Source: Palsa-506 sp963709075
GTDB taxonomy: Bacteria > Actinomycetota > Actinomycetes > Streptosporangiales > Streptosporangiaceae
DNA: 64,000 nt
Direction of reading: 5' to 3'
Assembly (NCBI GenBank): GCA_963709075.1
Contig: CAVPUY010000002.1
Span: forward strand, 372,001 to 436,000
Made by a program: the position numbers and the translations under genes
Shown here: positions 28,586 to 37,837 of the stretch, in pieces
Layout of the letters: the number at the start of each line of letters is the position of its first letter
How positions within the stretch are numbered: position 1 is the stretch's first letter
Notes under the pieces: model-generated
Told to the model about the DNA's origin: nothing
Database searches by the model: none
Seen by the model: only the letters and a program-made list of their open reading frames with translations

Positions 28586-29116
28586 TCAGTCCTGGGCGGA
28601 CTTCGCGTCGGCTTCGATTTCCGCGGTGTCGGCCTTCAGCTCCCTGGCTTCTACCTTCCTGGCCTTCTTCATGGATTGCTCGATCTTCGCTGCCATGTCG
28701 GAGACACCGACCACGACGAGGCCCGCCTGCCCGGCGTCGAGCTGCTCGCCGAGTTCCTTCAGGTCGTGGCGGCTCATCCCGGCGGCGGCATGACCGGCGA
28801 CCGCGCCGAGGACCGCGCCGCCGCCGGTGGTGAGCGCGACCAGCCCGCCGCCGATCGCGGCAAACGGGAACAGGACCACGACCAGGCCGGTGGCCAGCCC
28901 CACGCCCGCGCCGAGCACCCCGCCCGCCCGGGTCGGCGTCTCGTGCTTCTTGGTGATCTTGACCTTGCCGTCGGCGCGGCGCTCGATCACGGCGGCGTCA
29001 TAGGCGTCGATCAGGCCGGCCTTGGTGTGCAGATCCTTGACGAGCTCGTAATCGGCATCCGCATCCGCGGCGGTGTCATACACCCCGACGTAAGCGATGA
29101 ACGTGTCGACTGCCAT
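28586..29116 (-). CDS. DUF1269-like glycine-rich membrane protein
   Basis: The 176-residue protein starts at the ATG at 29116 (MAVDTFIAYVGVYDTAADAD, with GGGAGGG upstream). An N-terminal domain ends in VKITKKHETPTRAGG. A Gly-rich hydrophobic hairpin follows (about residues 66-110, VGLATGLVVVLFPFAAIGGG), then an alpha/beta segment and a charged Lys/Glu-rich coiled tail. This layout matches DUF1269/general-stress membrane proteins of actinomycetes, thought to respond to stress. It is intact. Confidence 0.65.
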   Translation of the reverse strand: MAVDTFIAYVGVYDTAADADADYELVKDLHTKAGLIDAYDAAVIERRADGKVKITKKHETPTRAGGVLGAGVGLATGLVVVLFPFAAIGGGLVALTTGGGAVLGAVAGHAAAGMSRHDLKELGEQLDAGQAGLVVVGVSDMAAKIEQSMKKARKVEARELKADTAEIEADAKSAQD

Positions 29117-29260
29117 CGTGATCCCTCCCGTGCGCTGCGGCCGCGAAAGCGCCGAGGTCCGGCCTCCGCCCGGCACATGCTAGCGCGGCCGCTGCCGGGT
29201 GCTCGCGGACGGGCTATCCGCCGCGGTCCTGGCGGCGGCGCACCGATCGTCGTGACCCGG

Positions 29261-29674
29261 TCAGGTAGCCGTCGGGGACGGCTGGTCGCGCATGTCCCGG
29301 TCGAAGATGTTATCCCGGATGTCCCTGATGGCCTGATCGATCTCGCCGATGGCGTGGCAGATCTTGCCGGCCGCATGCTGATCTCTGGTCAGCCCCAGCG
29401 CGGTCTGGAGGTCCAGTCCCGCGGCGAACAGCCGCCGGACGACGACGTCGTTCAGGCCACTGGCAATCCGGTCATGATCTTCAACAAGGCGCCGGGTAAC
29501 TTCTGCCGGGCCGATTGCGCCATCGCTTTGTGTTCCCGCGCCGCCGGCTGAGCCGCTGCCTGCCGCTGCCCGCTCGTCGCCGTCCCGGGGGGGAACGCGA
29601 GCCGGCCGTTCATGGCGCCCATCCAGACGCGGTACCGCTGCGGCGGTAGGTATCGCGCTTGCCAACTTGCCCAT
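29261..29674 (-). CDS. Degenerate histidine-kinase dimerization-domain protein (His to Asn)
   Basis: A 137-residue protein with a disordered N-terminal half. Residues 62-135 read like the DHp helices of DevS/DosT-type kinases: EDHDRIASGLNDVVVRRLFA then LQTALGLTRDQ and DQAIRDIRDNIFD. In active kinases the H-box is DLHD; here it is GLND with Asn at about residue 75. There is no GAF and no ATPase domain. It may act as a dimerizing decoy or scaffold (inference). The N-terminal start is uncertain. Confidence 0.6.
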   Translation of the reverse strand: MGKLASAIPTAAAVPRLDGRHERPARVPPRDGDERAAAGSGSAGGAGTQSDGAIGPAEVTRRLVEDHDRIASGLNDVVVRRLFAAGLDLQTALGLTRDQHAAGKICHAIGEIDQAIRDIRDNIFDRDMRDQPSPTAT

Positions 29675-29926
29675 TGCCGACGCTCCCTCGCTCCTATCCG
29701 GCCAGGCACGTCAGGCCGCCAGGGTCCGGGGCGACATCAGCTGCACTTTTACTGTGGTTTAGTGCAGATCGTTGCGAATACCCATCCAAGTCGGAGCCTA
29801 CGCTCGCGCGCTGTTCCTGGATAGGCATAGCGGGGTCCGGCCTGCGTGGCCTCGGCCACGCAGGCCGTAGGCCACTTCGGCCGGGACGTCCATGTCGCGG
29901 GCCGCCCGGCGGGCCGGACACGGAGC

Positions 29927-30742
29927 TCACCGACCCTCGAATCGGGGCGCCCGGCGCTCGGCCGTGGCACGCACGCCCTCACGCCAGTCAGCCGTCTGGC
30001 GCAGCCTCTCCTGCTCGGCTGCCTCGCGCACGGTGGCGGCCCGCACCAGGTCCGCGAGCTGGCCGCGCATCGTTTCCCGGATGGACCGGACAGCCAGCGG
30101 AGCAGATCCGGCGATCTCGGCGGCCAGCTCATGGGCCGCCGACCGGACGTCCGCGGCCGCGGCGAGCCGGTCACACAGGCCGATCCGCAAGGCTTCCTGG
30201 CCGCCCAGCCGCCGCCCGGTATAGAGCATCTCGAGGCTGCGCTGCGGCCCGATGATCGCCGGCAGCGTGACCGACAGCCCGAAACCCTGGTGAAAGCCGA
30301 GCCTGGCGAAGTTGGCGGCGAAGCGCGCCTCCGCCGCGGCAACCCGGAAATCGGCGGAGCAGGCCAGGCCGAGGCCACCGCCGATCGCTGCCCCCTGCAC
30401 AGCGGCCACTACCGGGATCCCGGTCTCGAACAGCCGGACCGCCTCGGCGTACAGGTCGGAGATCCGGCCGGCCTGCGGCCGACCGCCGTCGGCCGCAGCC
30501 GCCATGCCGGAGAGGTCAGCCCCCGCGCAGAAGTGCTTGCCCTGCGAGCAGAGCACGATCGCCCGGCAGTCCGGATCGCCGTCCAGCCGCTGGTAGGCAT
30601 CCGCGAGCTCGCGCAGCAGCGCTAGGTCGAAGTAGTTTTCCGGCGGCCGCCGCAGCTCGACCGTCGCCACCCGGCCTGCGGTGACCGCGATGGCGGCATC
30701 GCCCGCCCTGGTGCCCGCCCGCTGAGCCGAATCCGCTGACAT
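29927..30742 (-). CDS. Enoyl-CoA hydratase/isomerase family protein
   Basis: A 271-residue crotonase. It has CAGADLSGMA (oxyanion-hole region), VAAVQGAAIGGGLGLACSAD (second oxyanion element), and a C-terminal IRETMRGQLADLVRAATVRE helix. The two acid residues of classical hydratases are not clearly present, so an isomerase or another acyl-CoA reaction is possible. I start at ATG 30742. It is divergent from the GDPD gene and intact. Confidence 0.85.
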   Translation of the reverse strand: MSADSAQRAGTRAGDAAIAVTAGRVATVELRRPPENYFDLALLRELADAYQRLDGDPDCRAIVLCSQGKHFCAGADLSGMAAAADGGRPQAGRISDLYAEAVRLFETGIPVVAAVQGAAIGGGLGLACSADFRVAAAEARFAANFARLGFHQGFGLSVTLPAIIGPQRSLEMLYTGRRLGGQEALRIGLCDRLAAAADVRSAAHELAAEIAGSAPLAVRSIRETMRGQLADLVRAATVREAAEQERLRQTADWREGVRATAERRAPRFEGR

Positions 30743-30961
30743 CCGCTCCCCGCTTGTCGGTGCACAGCCATGCGGATCGTATTCGGCATCGTTGCCGATG
30801 GCAATGTCCGTTAGCCTGGCCGCCAGCCAGCCGCTCAGCTCCGCGTCCCGGCCGGCCGGGTCAGCTCGCCGCGGCGACCTGGCGGCAGCGCGGGCCGGCC
30901 GCCGCCACTGCGCCCGGTGCGGACCGCCTGGCGCCGAGCCACCGGAACCCCGGAGACGAAC

Positions 30962-31708
30962 ATGGTTGACATATCCGCGCACCAGGGCGGGGCCGAGCAT
31001 GGACAGCCTGCTACCTACGGCGCCTACCAGCATGCCCTGGCCCTCGGAGCCGAATATGCCGAGCTCGATATCCGCAGGACGAAGGATCAGGTCCTGGTAG
31101 TCCGCCATGATGCCCGCTGCGGACGGACCGGGCCAAGGGTCGCCGACCTCACTTACCCGGACCTGTGCGACCGGCTGGGTTACGAGATTCCCCAGGTCAG
31201 CAAAGTCATGGCGCTGCTGGCCGGACGCAGCATCGGGCATCTGGACCTGAAGGAGACCGGCTACGAGGAGGAGGTGATCAGCCTCGCGATGGCGACTTTC
31301 GGTCCGGGCAACTTCATCGCGACGACCCTGGAGGACGCCTCGATAAGGACGATCAAGCGTTCTTTCCCGGCCGTGCGGACCGCGCTGTCACTCGGCCGTG
31401 ACCTCAAGGAGATCGCGATGCGCCGCTGGCTCAATATCCGGCGCAGCGAGCTGTTTCCGCTTGATCGCATTCGATCCTGCGGCGCGGACTGGGCGGCGGT
31501 TAATTACCGGCTCGGGCAGCTCGGGGTGATCAGCGCATGCAGCCGGGCCGGAATCGGCGTCATGGTCTGGACCGTCGATGCCGACAACCTGATCGACAAG
31601 TTTGTCGTGGACCAGCGAATAGCGGTGCTGATCACGAATCGCCCGGGGCACGCTGCCCGCCGCCGGGCCGAACTGGCGGCCACCGGAGAGACGCCCCCGG
31701 CCGGCTGA
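30962..31708 (+). CDS. Glycerophosphodiester phosphodiesterase family protein
   Basis: A 248-residue TIM-barrel protein. It has AHQGGAEHGQPAT in place of the usual AHRG, AELDIRRTKDQVLVVRHD (metal-binding Glu/Asp and His), and GHLDLKE further in. It ends in VDADNLIDKFVVDQRIAVLI, a good family end. GDPDs hydrolyse glycerophosphodiesters to glycerol-3-phosphate. Gln in place of the conserved Arg of HRG may alter activity. There is no signal peptide. The gene converges on the G1 peptidase across a strong hairpin. Confidence 0.75.
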   Translation: MVDISAHQGGAEHGQPATYGAYQHALALGAEYAELDIRRTKDQVLVVRHDARCGRTGPRVADLTYPDLCDRLGYEIPQVSKVMALLAGRSIGHLDLKETGYEEEVISLAMATFGPGNFIATTLEDASIRTIKRSFPAVRTALSLGRDLKEIAMRRWLNIRRSELFPLDRIRSCGADWAAVNYRLGQLGVISACSRAGIGVMVWTVDADNLIDKFVVDQRIAVLITNRPGHAARRRAELAATGETPPAG

Positions 31709-31715
31709 CCCCTCG

Positions 31716-31747
31716 TGCCTGCCGCGGCCGGGCGGCCGCGGCAGGCA
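31716..31747. terminator. Strong bidirectional terminator hairpin
   Basis: TGCCTGCCGCGGCC, loop GGGC, GGCCGCGGCAGGCA: a perfect 14-bp stem between two convergent genes, with flanking CCCC/GGGG runs that could extend it. Confidence 0.75.
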
Positions 31748-31789
31748 GGGGGACTGGCGGAACCGCGGATCAGGCGCCGCCGTTCGCGG

Positions 31790-32644
31790 TTAGCGCTTCG
31801 GGCCCAGCGTGATCGGCGTGATCGTGCCCGACCGGTCCCAGGTCGCGGCGAACTTGTTCCCGCTCAGTGCGCTGACCGTGTCAAGCGAGATGAACCCCGC
31901 CTTCAGCTGATCGATCATGAAGATCGGGACGTTCGCGAACCTGCCGATGTTCCTGGCGTGCCGCTGCCCGGAGACCCGCGCCTTGGCCTGACCCATGGTG
32001 GCGGTGCCGAAGTTGGCCAGCTCGGTCAGGAAGCACTTGGTCTCATTATTGTTGCACAGCGCGGGCCGCTCGATGATCCACTCCGCCGACGCGCGCTTGC
32101 AGGTCGAGCAAGTGGCGCTGACCTTGCGCTGCTTGCCGGTGGTGACATCGCCGATCGTCAGGTGGAACTTGCCGCGGCTGAACGTGACCTGGGCATCGAT
32201 GACGTCGCCCGGCTTCACCTTGAACACGTTCACCGAGCCGGCCGGGAACATCTCGTACCACGCCTCGTACTGCGGGGTGGTGTGGTTCTTGCCGCCGCAG
32301 AAGGCGAACGTGCCGTCTTGCTCGACCGTCTGGTCGGTGAACCCGTCCAGGCCGACCCAGTTCGAGGTCCACTGGTTGGCGACCCCGGGGCACTTGACCG
32401 CAGGCTGGACGAACACGCTGCGCACCGACCTGAACTTCTTCGCCGACGTGGCCGCGTAGCCTGACCAGTTCAAGCTGATCGTGGGCAGCCCGGAGTTGCC
32501 GGACACCCGGACGATCCTCCCGCCGGGATTCGGGTGCGCGGCGGCAGTGCTGGCGCTGGCTGCCCCGGCAGCTCCGACAAGGCCGGAACCAAGCAACAGG
32601 CTGGTCGTGGCCACCACGGTGGCAAGCGTGCAGAACCGTTTCAT
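31790..32644 (-). CDS. Secreted peptidase G1 (eqolisin-like)
   Basis: The 284-residue protein starts MKRFCTLATVVATTSLLLGS (signal peptide, cleavage near residue 30). The G1 fold is marked by SLNWSGYAATSAK, NWVGLDGFTDQTVEQDG (Gln of the catalytic pair), YEAWYEMFPAGS and SAEWIIERPA (catalytic Glu). G1 enzymes are acid-active glutamic peptidases. Six or more cysteines, including CSTC and CNNNETKC, suggest disulfides. The ATG at 32644 is used. It is intact. Confidence 0.8.
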   Translation of the reverse strand: MKRFCTLATVVATTSLLLGSGLVGAAGAASASTAAAHPNPGGRIVRVSGNSGLPTISLNWSGYAATSAKKFRSVRSVFVQPAVKCPGVANQWTSNWVGLDGFTDQTVEQDGTFAFCGGKNHTTPQYEAWYEMFPAGSVNVFKVKPGDVIDAQVTFSRGKFHLTIGDVTTGKQRKVSATCSTCKRASAEWIIERPALCNNNETKCFLTELANFGTATMGQAKARVSGQRHARNIGRFANVPIFMIDQLKAGFISLDTVSALSGNKFAATWDRSGTITPITLGPKR

Positions 32645-32838
32645 GAACTGCTCCCTTTTCTGGCGCGATACGGGCCACCTTACGCACCTGCCCGCCGCGG
32701 TCGTCAAGGCGCGCGGCACCGTTTCAGTTCTGCCGCAGCACCGTGTCAAATCTGCAATTCCGGCCCCGGCCGGCCCGCGTCCTGGCCGCCGGGACCTGCC
32801 TGCGCCAGCCGGCAGGCCGCGCGCGCCGGAGTCGCGCT

Positions 32839-33129
32839 TTACCGGGCGGCCAGCACCTCGGCGACCTTCGCCGCCGCGCCGGAAGGATCCTCGGTATCGT
32901 GCAGCAGCTCTCCCCAGGACCACCGGTAGAACCACCGGAGCCTGCCGCTGTGGTCGGTGCCCGCCGTGCAGTGGATGCTCTCGGCAAGCATGCTCGCCCC
33001 GGGCATGAACACATGCAGCGCCGCCGGGTACGTCGTCTTCACAGTGGCGTGGAATCCCTGCGTGTCCAGCGCTGTGGCCAGCCGGTGTAAATGGTACGTA
33101 CGTGCATGGTCGCGGGTGCCGTCGTGCAT
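32839..33129 (-). CDS. Conserved hypothetical protein (96 aa)
   Basis: Starting at ATG 33129 this reads MHDGTRDHARTYHLHRLATA and ends FYRWSWGELLHDTEDPSGAA plus a short helix. The His/Trp-rich single domain has no catalytic motif I can recognise. Its codon use fits a real gene. An upstream extension to 33186 is open, but the internal ATG has a purine-rich AGGGGAG close by. Function unknown. Confidence 0.5.
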   Translation of the reverse strand: MHDGTRDHARTYHLHRLATALDTQGFHATVKTTYPAALHVFMPGASMLAESIHCTAGTDHSGRLRWFYRWSWGELLHDTEDPSGAAAKVAEVLAAR

Positions 33130-33272
33130 CTCCCCTGCCTTGCCTCGGTCGGCACATTGTGCGCAATCACGGTGCCCTCTTGTCAAGCGGGCGCGCCAGC
33201 TCAGTTCCGGCGGCCGGCCGCCAGTTCCGCGTTCTGGCCTGCCGGGGGCCTGGCAGGCCCCCGGCGCGCGTT

Positions 33273-35130
33273 CTACCGGCCGCCGTATCCGTCCCGGCCA
33301 TACTCAGGCGGGAGGTAGCCGGCCGGGTCCTGGCGCCCGGCTGAGTGCCTTCCGGCCGCCCGGTATCCCGGCGCCTCGGGGGCGAGGCCATAGCCGGCCG
33401 GCCGGTAGCCCGGCATGTCGTTACGGCGATCCGGATACGAGCCGTCCGGATACGAGCCGTCCGGATACCGGCCGTCCAGATACGAGCCATCCGGATGCGG
33501 GGCGGGCGAAGACGGGGCGGGCGAGTATCCGGACGGGCTGCGGTGGCCGTTCCCGTTGACGTAGCCGTTCGGGTGCCCGTGCCCGTTCGCGTACCCCGGC
33601 ATCGCCTGCCTGTCCTGCAATCCCGGGCCAGGCAGCGCCGCCGGGCCCGGCGGAGCGGGAACGGGCGCCGTCGCCGCTGGCATTCCCGGATACCAGCCGC
33701 CCGCCCGGCCGCCCGGCGGCAGCGCCGGAATCCCCGGCCGGTGCCGCTGGCCGGTATATCGAGCCCAGGTGGCCATTTTCCTGGCCAGCCTGCTGGCCGG
33801 GAAAGCCGTGACCGGAATGGCCGGGCTGATAGCCGGACGGCGGCAGGCTCTCGTACCCGGGCAGATCGGCGCTGACGTAGCTGCCGTAAGGATCACCGGC
33901 CGCCTGGTAGCTGCCGGGCTGGGAATCCGGCCGGTAGCTGCCGGGCTGGGCATCCGGCCGGTAGCTGCCGGGCCGGGCATCCGGCTGGTAGGAGGGCCGG
34001 GCATCTGGCTGGTAGGAACGTGGCGCCGTGGTAGCCGAGCTGGTGTCGGTGAGCGGCCCGTCGTACCCGTCATACCCGCTCGCCCCCACGCCGGCCAGGC
34101 CGGCGGCGGCGCCGTAACTGGCGAACTGCGCCGTCGCCGCGTCGTAACCGGCCGGGTCGGCCGGACCCGGCGCCGCGGCAGCCGGCCTTCCGCTGTAGTA
34201 GGTCCTGCTGTCCGACGTGACGATCTTCGGAAACGACGGGCTGGTCAGCGGGTCATCGTCGGCCGGCATCGGCAGCTCGGGCCGCTGCCCGCGGTGTCCG
34301 GGTTCTGGCCGGGCTGGCTCCTGACCGCGGGCGACGGCGGGCGCGGCGAGGAAGTCGGCGCCGGCTGCGGCCGGCTGCGGTGCGCCGCGGACCGGGCCCG
34401 CCGCGCCCGCCGGGCCCGCACCGCGGCGCAGGCCCCCGGCGCCGAATTCCGCAGTACGGGCCTCGGCAGTACGGGGCTCGGCAGTACGGGGCTCGGCAGT
34501 ACGGGGCTCGGCGGCACGGCGGGCTGGCTGCGCCAGGTGGCCGGCGCCATCGAGGTCACGGGCAGGCCGGGCCTCCTGCCCGGGCGGCGCGATGCGGGCC
34601 GTCGTCACGAGCGGCCGGTCGGAGGCCACTTCCTTCCAGTAGTCAGCATCGGAAAGCCTGTCCCACTCGGTGCGTGGCCAGTCACCGTCGACATCCCGCC
34701 TGCCGCGGGCCTGGCGGCCGCGCGGCTGGGAGCGGGCCTCCTGACGCTGCGCCGTACGGAAGTCCGGCTCGTCGTGGCCGTCGTGATAGCCCCGGCGGCC
34801 ATAACCCTGGCGGTCATCACCGCGGCTGTCCTGGCCCATGCCGTCCTGGCCGAAGCCGTCCTGGCCGAAGCTGTCCTGGCCGCTGCTGGCCCTGGCGCCG
34901 TCATGACGGCGGCCATCGCGGCCAGGTGCCGCCTCGAGGCCGGGCCGGGGACGCCGTGCGCCGCGAGCCTGGCCGGGAACCGGCCGGCCGCTGGACGCAC
35001 CGCGCCCGGCCGCCGCTGGCGGATCCGCGAAGTCGTCGCGTTCGGTGTTTCGCACATGCCGCATTCCCGCCGCGACAGCAACGAGAATGACCACGACAAC
35101 GATTGCCAGGCCGATCACGAGCGGAGTCAT
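33273..35130 (-). CDS. Membrane-anchored, repeat-rich disordered protein (one +1 frameshift)
   Basis: The N-terminus MTPLVIGLAIVVVVILVAVA is a single membrane helix, followed by hundreds of low-complexity residues. Repeats seen in order include FGQDGFGQDGMGQD, PRTAEPRTAEPRTAE, RPGSYRPDAQPGSYRPDSQ, and at the end DGSYPDGSYPD with PAGY/PGYR units. Near 33745 the frame must change by +1 so that the GSIYRPAAPA segment continues into PGIPALPPGGRAGG. The C-terminus is YLPPEYGRDGYGGR. Total length is about 619 residues. It is probably an anchored scaffold; no enzyme domain is visible. Confidence 0.6.
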
Positions 35131-35333
35131 CGCACCATCCAACAAGCTTTGACCTTAAGAGCGGCGCAAGCCAGGCACGCGCGGCCACCTACGCGGGCCT
35201 TCCCCAAGTTTTGCTTGCGCCCTGGACGAATCCGGGACTGGTCACTGAACAGCGATTCTGTCGGACCGCTATGGCCGCTGTCATGCGATTCGAGAAGTTT
35301 AGGCCCGCCCGTCTACTCTCCGACATCGGGCGA

Positions 35334-35915
35334 TTACTCTCCGTTTTTAGCCCGGCCCGATAACGGCCTCGCCGTAGCCGTGAGCCTGCCCCTGGCAATC
35401 GCACTCCGGGCAATCGCGGTCCAGGCTGCTTTTGCGCTGGTGCCGTTGCGCAGCCGCAGCGGCGAACTCAATGCATAAACGGTGAAACGGTACTGATGAC
35501 TCTCCTGAATCGGGCAGGGCGCATCGTAGCCGGCAAAGCCCCTGCTATTGTCCGCCTGACGCGCCCCGGGCGGCAGCTGGGCTGCCTGGATATCGGTTGT
35601 CGCGGGGCTTATATCCAGCACGATCCAGTAAATGTAGGGCGTGATCGGGGCATCCGCGTCGTCGACGACGAGCGCCAGCGACTTGGTGCCCTGCGGCGCG
35701 CCGGACCAGTAGATGGGCGGGCTGTCGCCGCGGCCGTGGCAGGTGTACTGGCTGGGGATGATGCCCCGGCCGAATACCGGGCTGGTGACCGTCATGTCCT
35801 GCGGCGCATCCTCGCGGAGCGCCCTGGTGCCGCCAACCAGGCCGCAGCCGCCCAGCAGCGCCGCGGCGGCCGCCGCCAGGCCCGCACGGCGCACGCGCCG
35901 CCCGGCCACCCGCAT
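35334..35915 (-). CDS. PEBP/YbhB-family lipoprotein
   Basis: The ATG at 35915 begins MRVAGRRVRRAGLAAAAAAL and continues to a lipobox LLGGCG (lipidated Cys near residue 22). The YbhB/Raf-kinase-inhibitor-like domain has YTCHGRGDSPPIYWSGAPQG and LVVDDADAP, the conserved ligand pocket, and ends in YRFTVYALS. The C-terminal AKAAWTAIARSAIARGRL helix matches family ends. It sits in the membrane outer leaflet. The function of such proteins is not established. Confidence 0.85.
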   Translation of the reverse strand: MRVAGRRVRRAGLAAAAAALLGGCGLVGGTRALREDAPQDMTVTSPVFGRGIIPSQYTCHGRGDSPPIYWSGAPQGTKSLALVVDDADAPITPYIYWIVLDISPATTDIQAAQLPPGARQADNSRGFAGYDAPCPIQESHQYRFTVYALSSPLRLRNGTSAKAAWTAIARSAIARGRLTATARPLSGRAKNGE

Positions 35916-36540
35916 ACACCAGCCCAAGCGCGCTCCCTCGCCGTGTCATCCGGGTCCGTCCCGACGGCAGATCCTACGCTCCCGGAGCGCCGCCCGCGGA
36001 CCCGGGCAGTCCCGGCCTGGCGGCCGCGGCGCCGCGGGGGAGCAGGCCGGCGCCAGCCGCCGGCCGGGGCAGCCGGGCCGGATTACCCGGCCAGCCAGCA
36101 CCGGGCGCCAGGGTGATCAGGAAGCTGCCGCTGCCGCCAGGGCGGGCCTGATGATGCCACTAAAGACAGGGCCGGGCGGCGCGGCCAAATCGCGGTTTCC
36201 GGCGCGGCCAGATCGCGGGCAGGGCGGCGAGCGGGAACGGCCGGATAAGCCCGCGCCGCACGACAGGCAGCCAGTCTGCGGTGCAGGGCTGCGCAAGCCG
36301 CCGCCGGGCGAGAATTCGGCATACCGCGCAATCCGGCAGGCCGCCGGGCCGCCGCGCGGCGGCCGCGCCGAAATGCAGCAGGATGGCATAGGGAAAAACA
36401 CCGGCCGCAAGCTGATCCGGCAAGTCAGCCGGGGCTGGCCTTTCATTTGCCGCCCGGCCGCGACGGCTGGCTCCGGCGGCCGCGCGCCTTATCACGGGAA
36501 AGGAGCTGACCCGCCCGGCCCCGGCGCGACCGCGGTCCGG
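35916..36540. other. Gene-free 625-bp stretch
   Basis: Very GC-rich. All reading frames here are fragmentary or show low-complexity Arg/Pro/Gly text. I see no promoter, RNA gene or long inverted repeat. A short minus-strand frame at 36117-36446 has no supporting start site or similarity. Confidence 0.5.
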
Positions 36541-37503
36541 TCAGTCTGGCTGCCGTGAATTGCCGAGCATGATCTCATCCCAGGACGGGACCGAGGCACG
36601 CCGGGACCGGCCGCCGGCCGCCTTCCTGGCCGGCCGCTCCCTGGCCGGGGCCGGCCCGGGCTCCGGCCGCTCCTCGGCGGCCTGGGCATCGTCCCGGCTG
36701 CCGCCAGGCGCGGCCGGGCATCCTGCGGGCCGGCCGCCGGGCCCGGGCCGGGGCCAGCCGCCGGGCCTGGCCGTCCGCGGAGCCGATCCGGCCGCGGCGC
36801 GGGCCGGCTGCCGCTCCGGCTCCGCGCGCTGCTCGGCCGGATGCTGCTGCTGGCCCAGCCTGCGGGCGATCGGGGTGACCGTGGCGGTGGCAGGCTCCGC
36901 CGGGCCGGGCCGGCCGGCCGGCCGGTCCGGCCCGGAGAAACTCAGCCTGGCGGCGTTGTCATCGGCCGGCATCGCGTGACGGCGGCGCGGATCGAATACC
37001 CACTCCGCCATCTGCGGCCGGTTGCCTGCCGCGAACATGAGCTGGACCTGCCAGCTTCCGTCCGAGCGTTTCCTGGAGTCCCACAGCGCGTCATCTGCGT
37101 TCGCGCCGCACTCAGCCAGCCGCTCGGCGACGATGTCGCCAAGCCGTGGCCCAGGCCCGGAGTCCCCCGGGCCGCGAATCGTGGCGCGCTGTGCCTCCTG
37201 GGCGCGGTAGGCGCGCTCGGCCAGCACCGGGCCCTCGAAGCGGCGCACGCGCTCGATCGGGATACCGGCCGCGTCGGCGATCTCGTCGGCGGTCTCTCCG
37301 GCACGGATCCGGTCCTGGATCTCCTTGGGTCGCAACGGATTCTCCACTTCGATCTCGTACTGAGCGAGCCGCGAGAACTGGCCCCTGGCCACCGTCCTGA
37401 GACGGTCGTCAACCGGCAGCGAAAACCGCCCGCCTCGTCCCGGCACCGCGAGCACGGCGTAGCTCCCGTCCTCGCTGACCGCGACGAGGCGCAGTTCCTG
37501 CAT
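36541..37503 (-). CDS. sepH: Septation protein SepH
   Basis: A 320-residue actinobacterial divisome protein that in Streptomyces binds FtsZ and promotes its assembly. The N-terminal DUF3071 domain MQELRLVAVSEDGSYAVLA continues to EIQDRIRAGETADEIADAAG, a helix-turn-helix-like core (residues ~60-85), and TGIDRV-like PIERVRRFEGPVLAE. A disordered Pro/Arg/Gly-rich tail ends in SVPSWDEIMLG, the conserved SepH C-terminus. It is intact. Confidence 0.9.
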   Translation of the reverse strand: MQELRLVAVSEDGSYAVLAVPGRGGRFSLPVDDRLRTVARGQFSRLAQYEIEVENPLRPKEIQDRIRAGETADEIADAAGIPIERVRRFEGPVLAERAYRAQEAQRATIRGPGDSGPGPRLGDIVAERLAECGANADDALWDSRKRSDGSWQVQLMFAAGNRPQMAEWVFDPRRRHAMPADDNAARLSFSGPDRPAGRPGPAEPATATVTPIARRLGQQQHPAEQRAEPERQPARAAAGSAPRTARPGGWPRPGPGGRPAGCPAAPGGSRDDAQAAEERPEPGPAPARERPARKAAGGRSRRASVPSWDEIMLGNSRQPD

Positions 37504-37837
37504 CGGCGTCCCTTCCGCGCTGCCCGGGCGGCGCAGGGGCATAACTCGGGCTTGCCCCTGGTCGAGTCTGACGGCTTGGGCCCGCCCTGGCCAGCACCGC
37601 GCCCGGCATGTCCGGCACGAGCCTGATGGATATTCCGGCCTGGCCGCCTGCTGCGGCGGCCTGCCCTCGGTGGCAGCGTATTTGACGGCTGCCCGGGCCA
37701 GCGCGCTGAATGCTGATAATCGCCTTCCGCCCGGCCCGCGGGCCGCGCCCTGGCCGGCGACGCCGCCGGGTGCCCCGGCCGGGCCCGGCGGAAACTGCGG
37801 CGCGGCCGGAGCCGGGCTCAGGTTAGGCTCTGTGACT

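Noticed and set aside
35916..36540. Small minus-strand frame at 36117-36446 as a gene
   Set aside because: No ribosome site, no similarity, and amino-acid make-up typical of noncoding GC-rich DNA.
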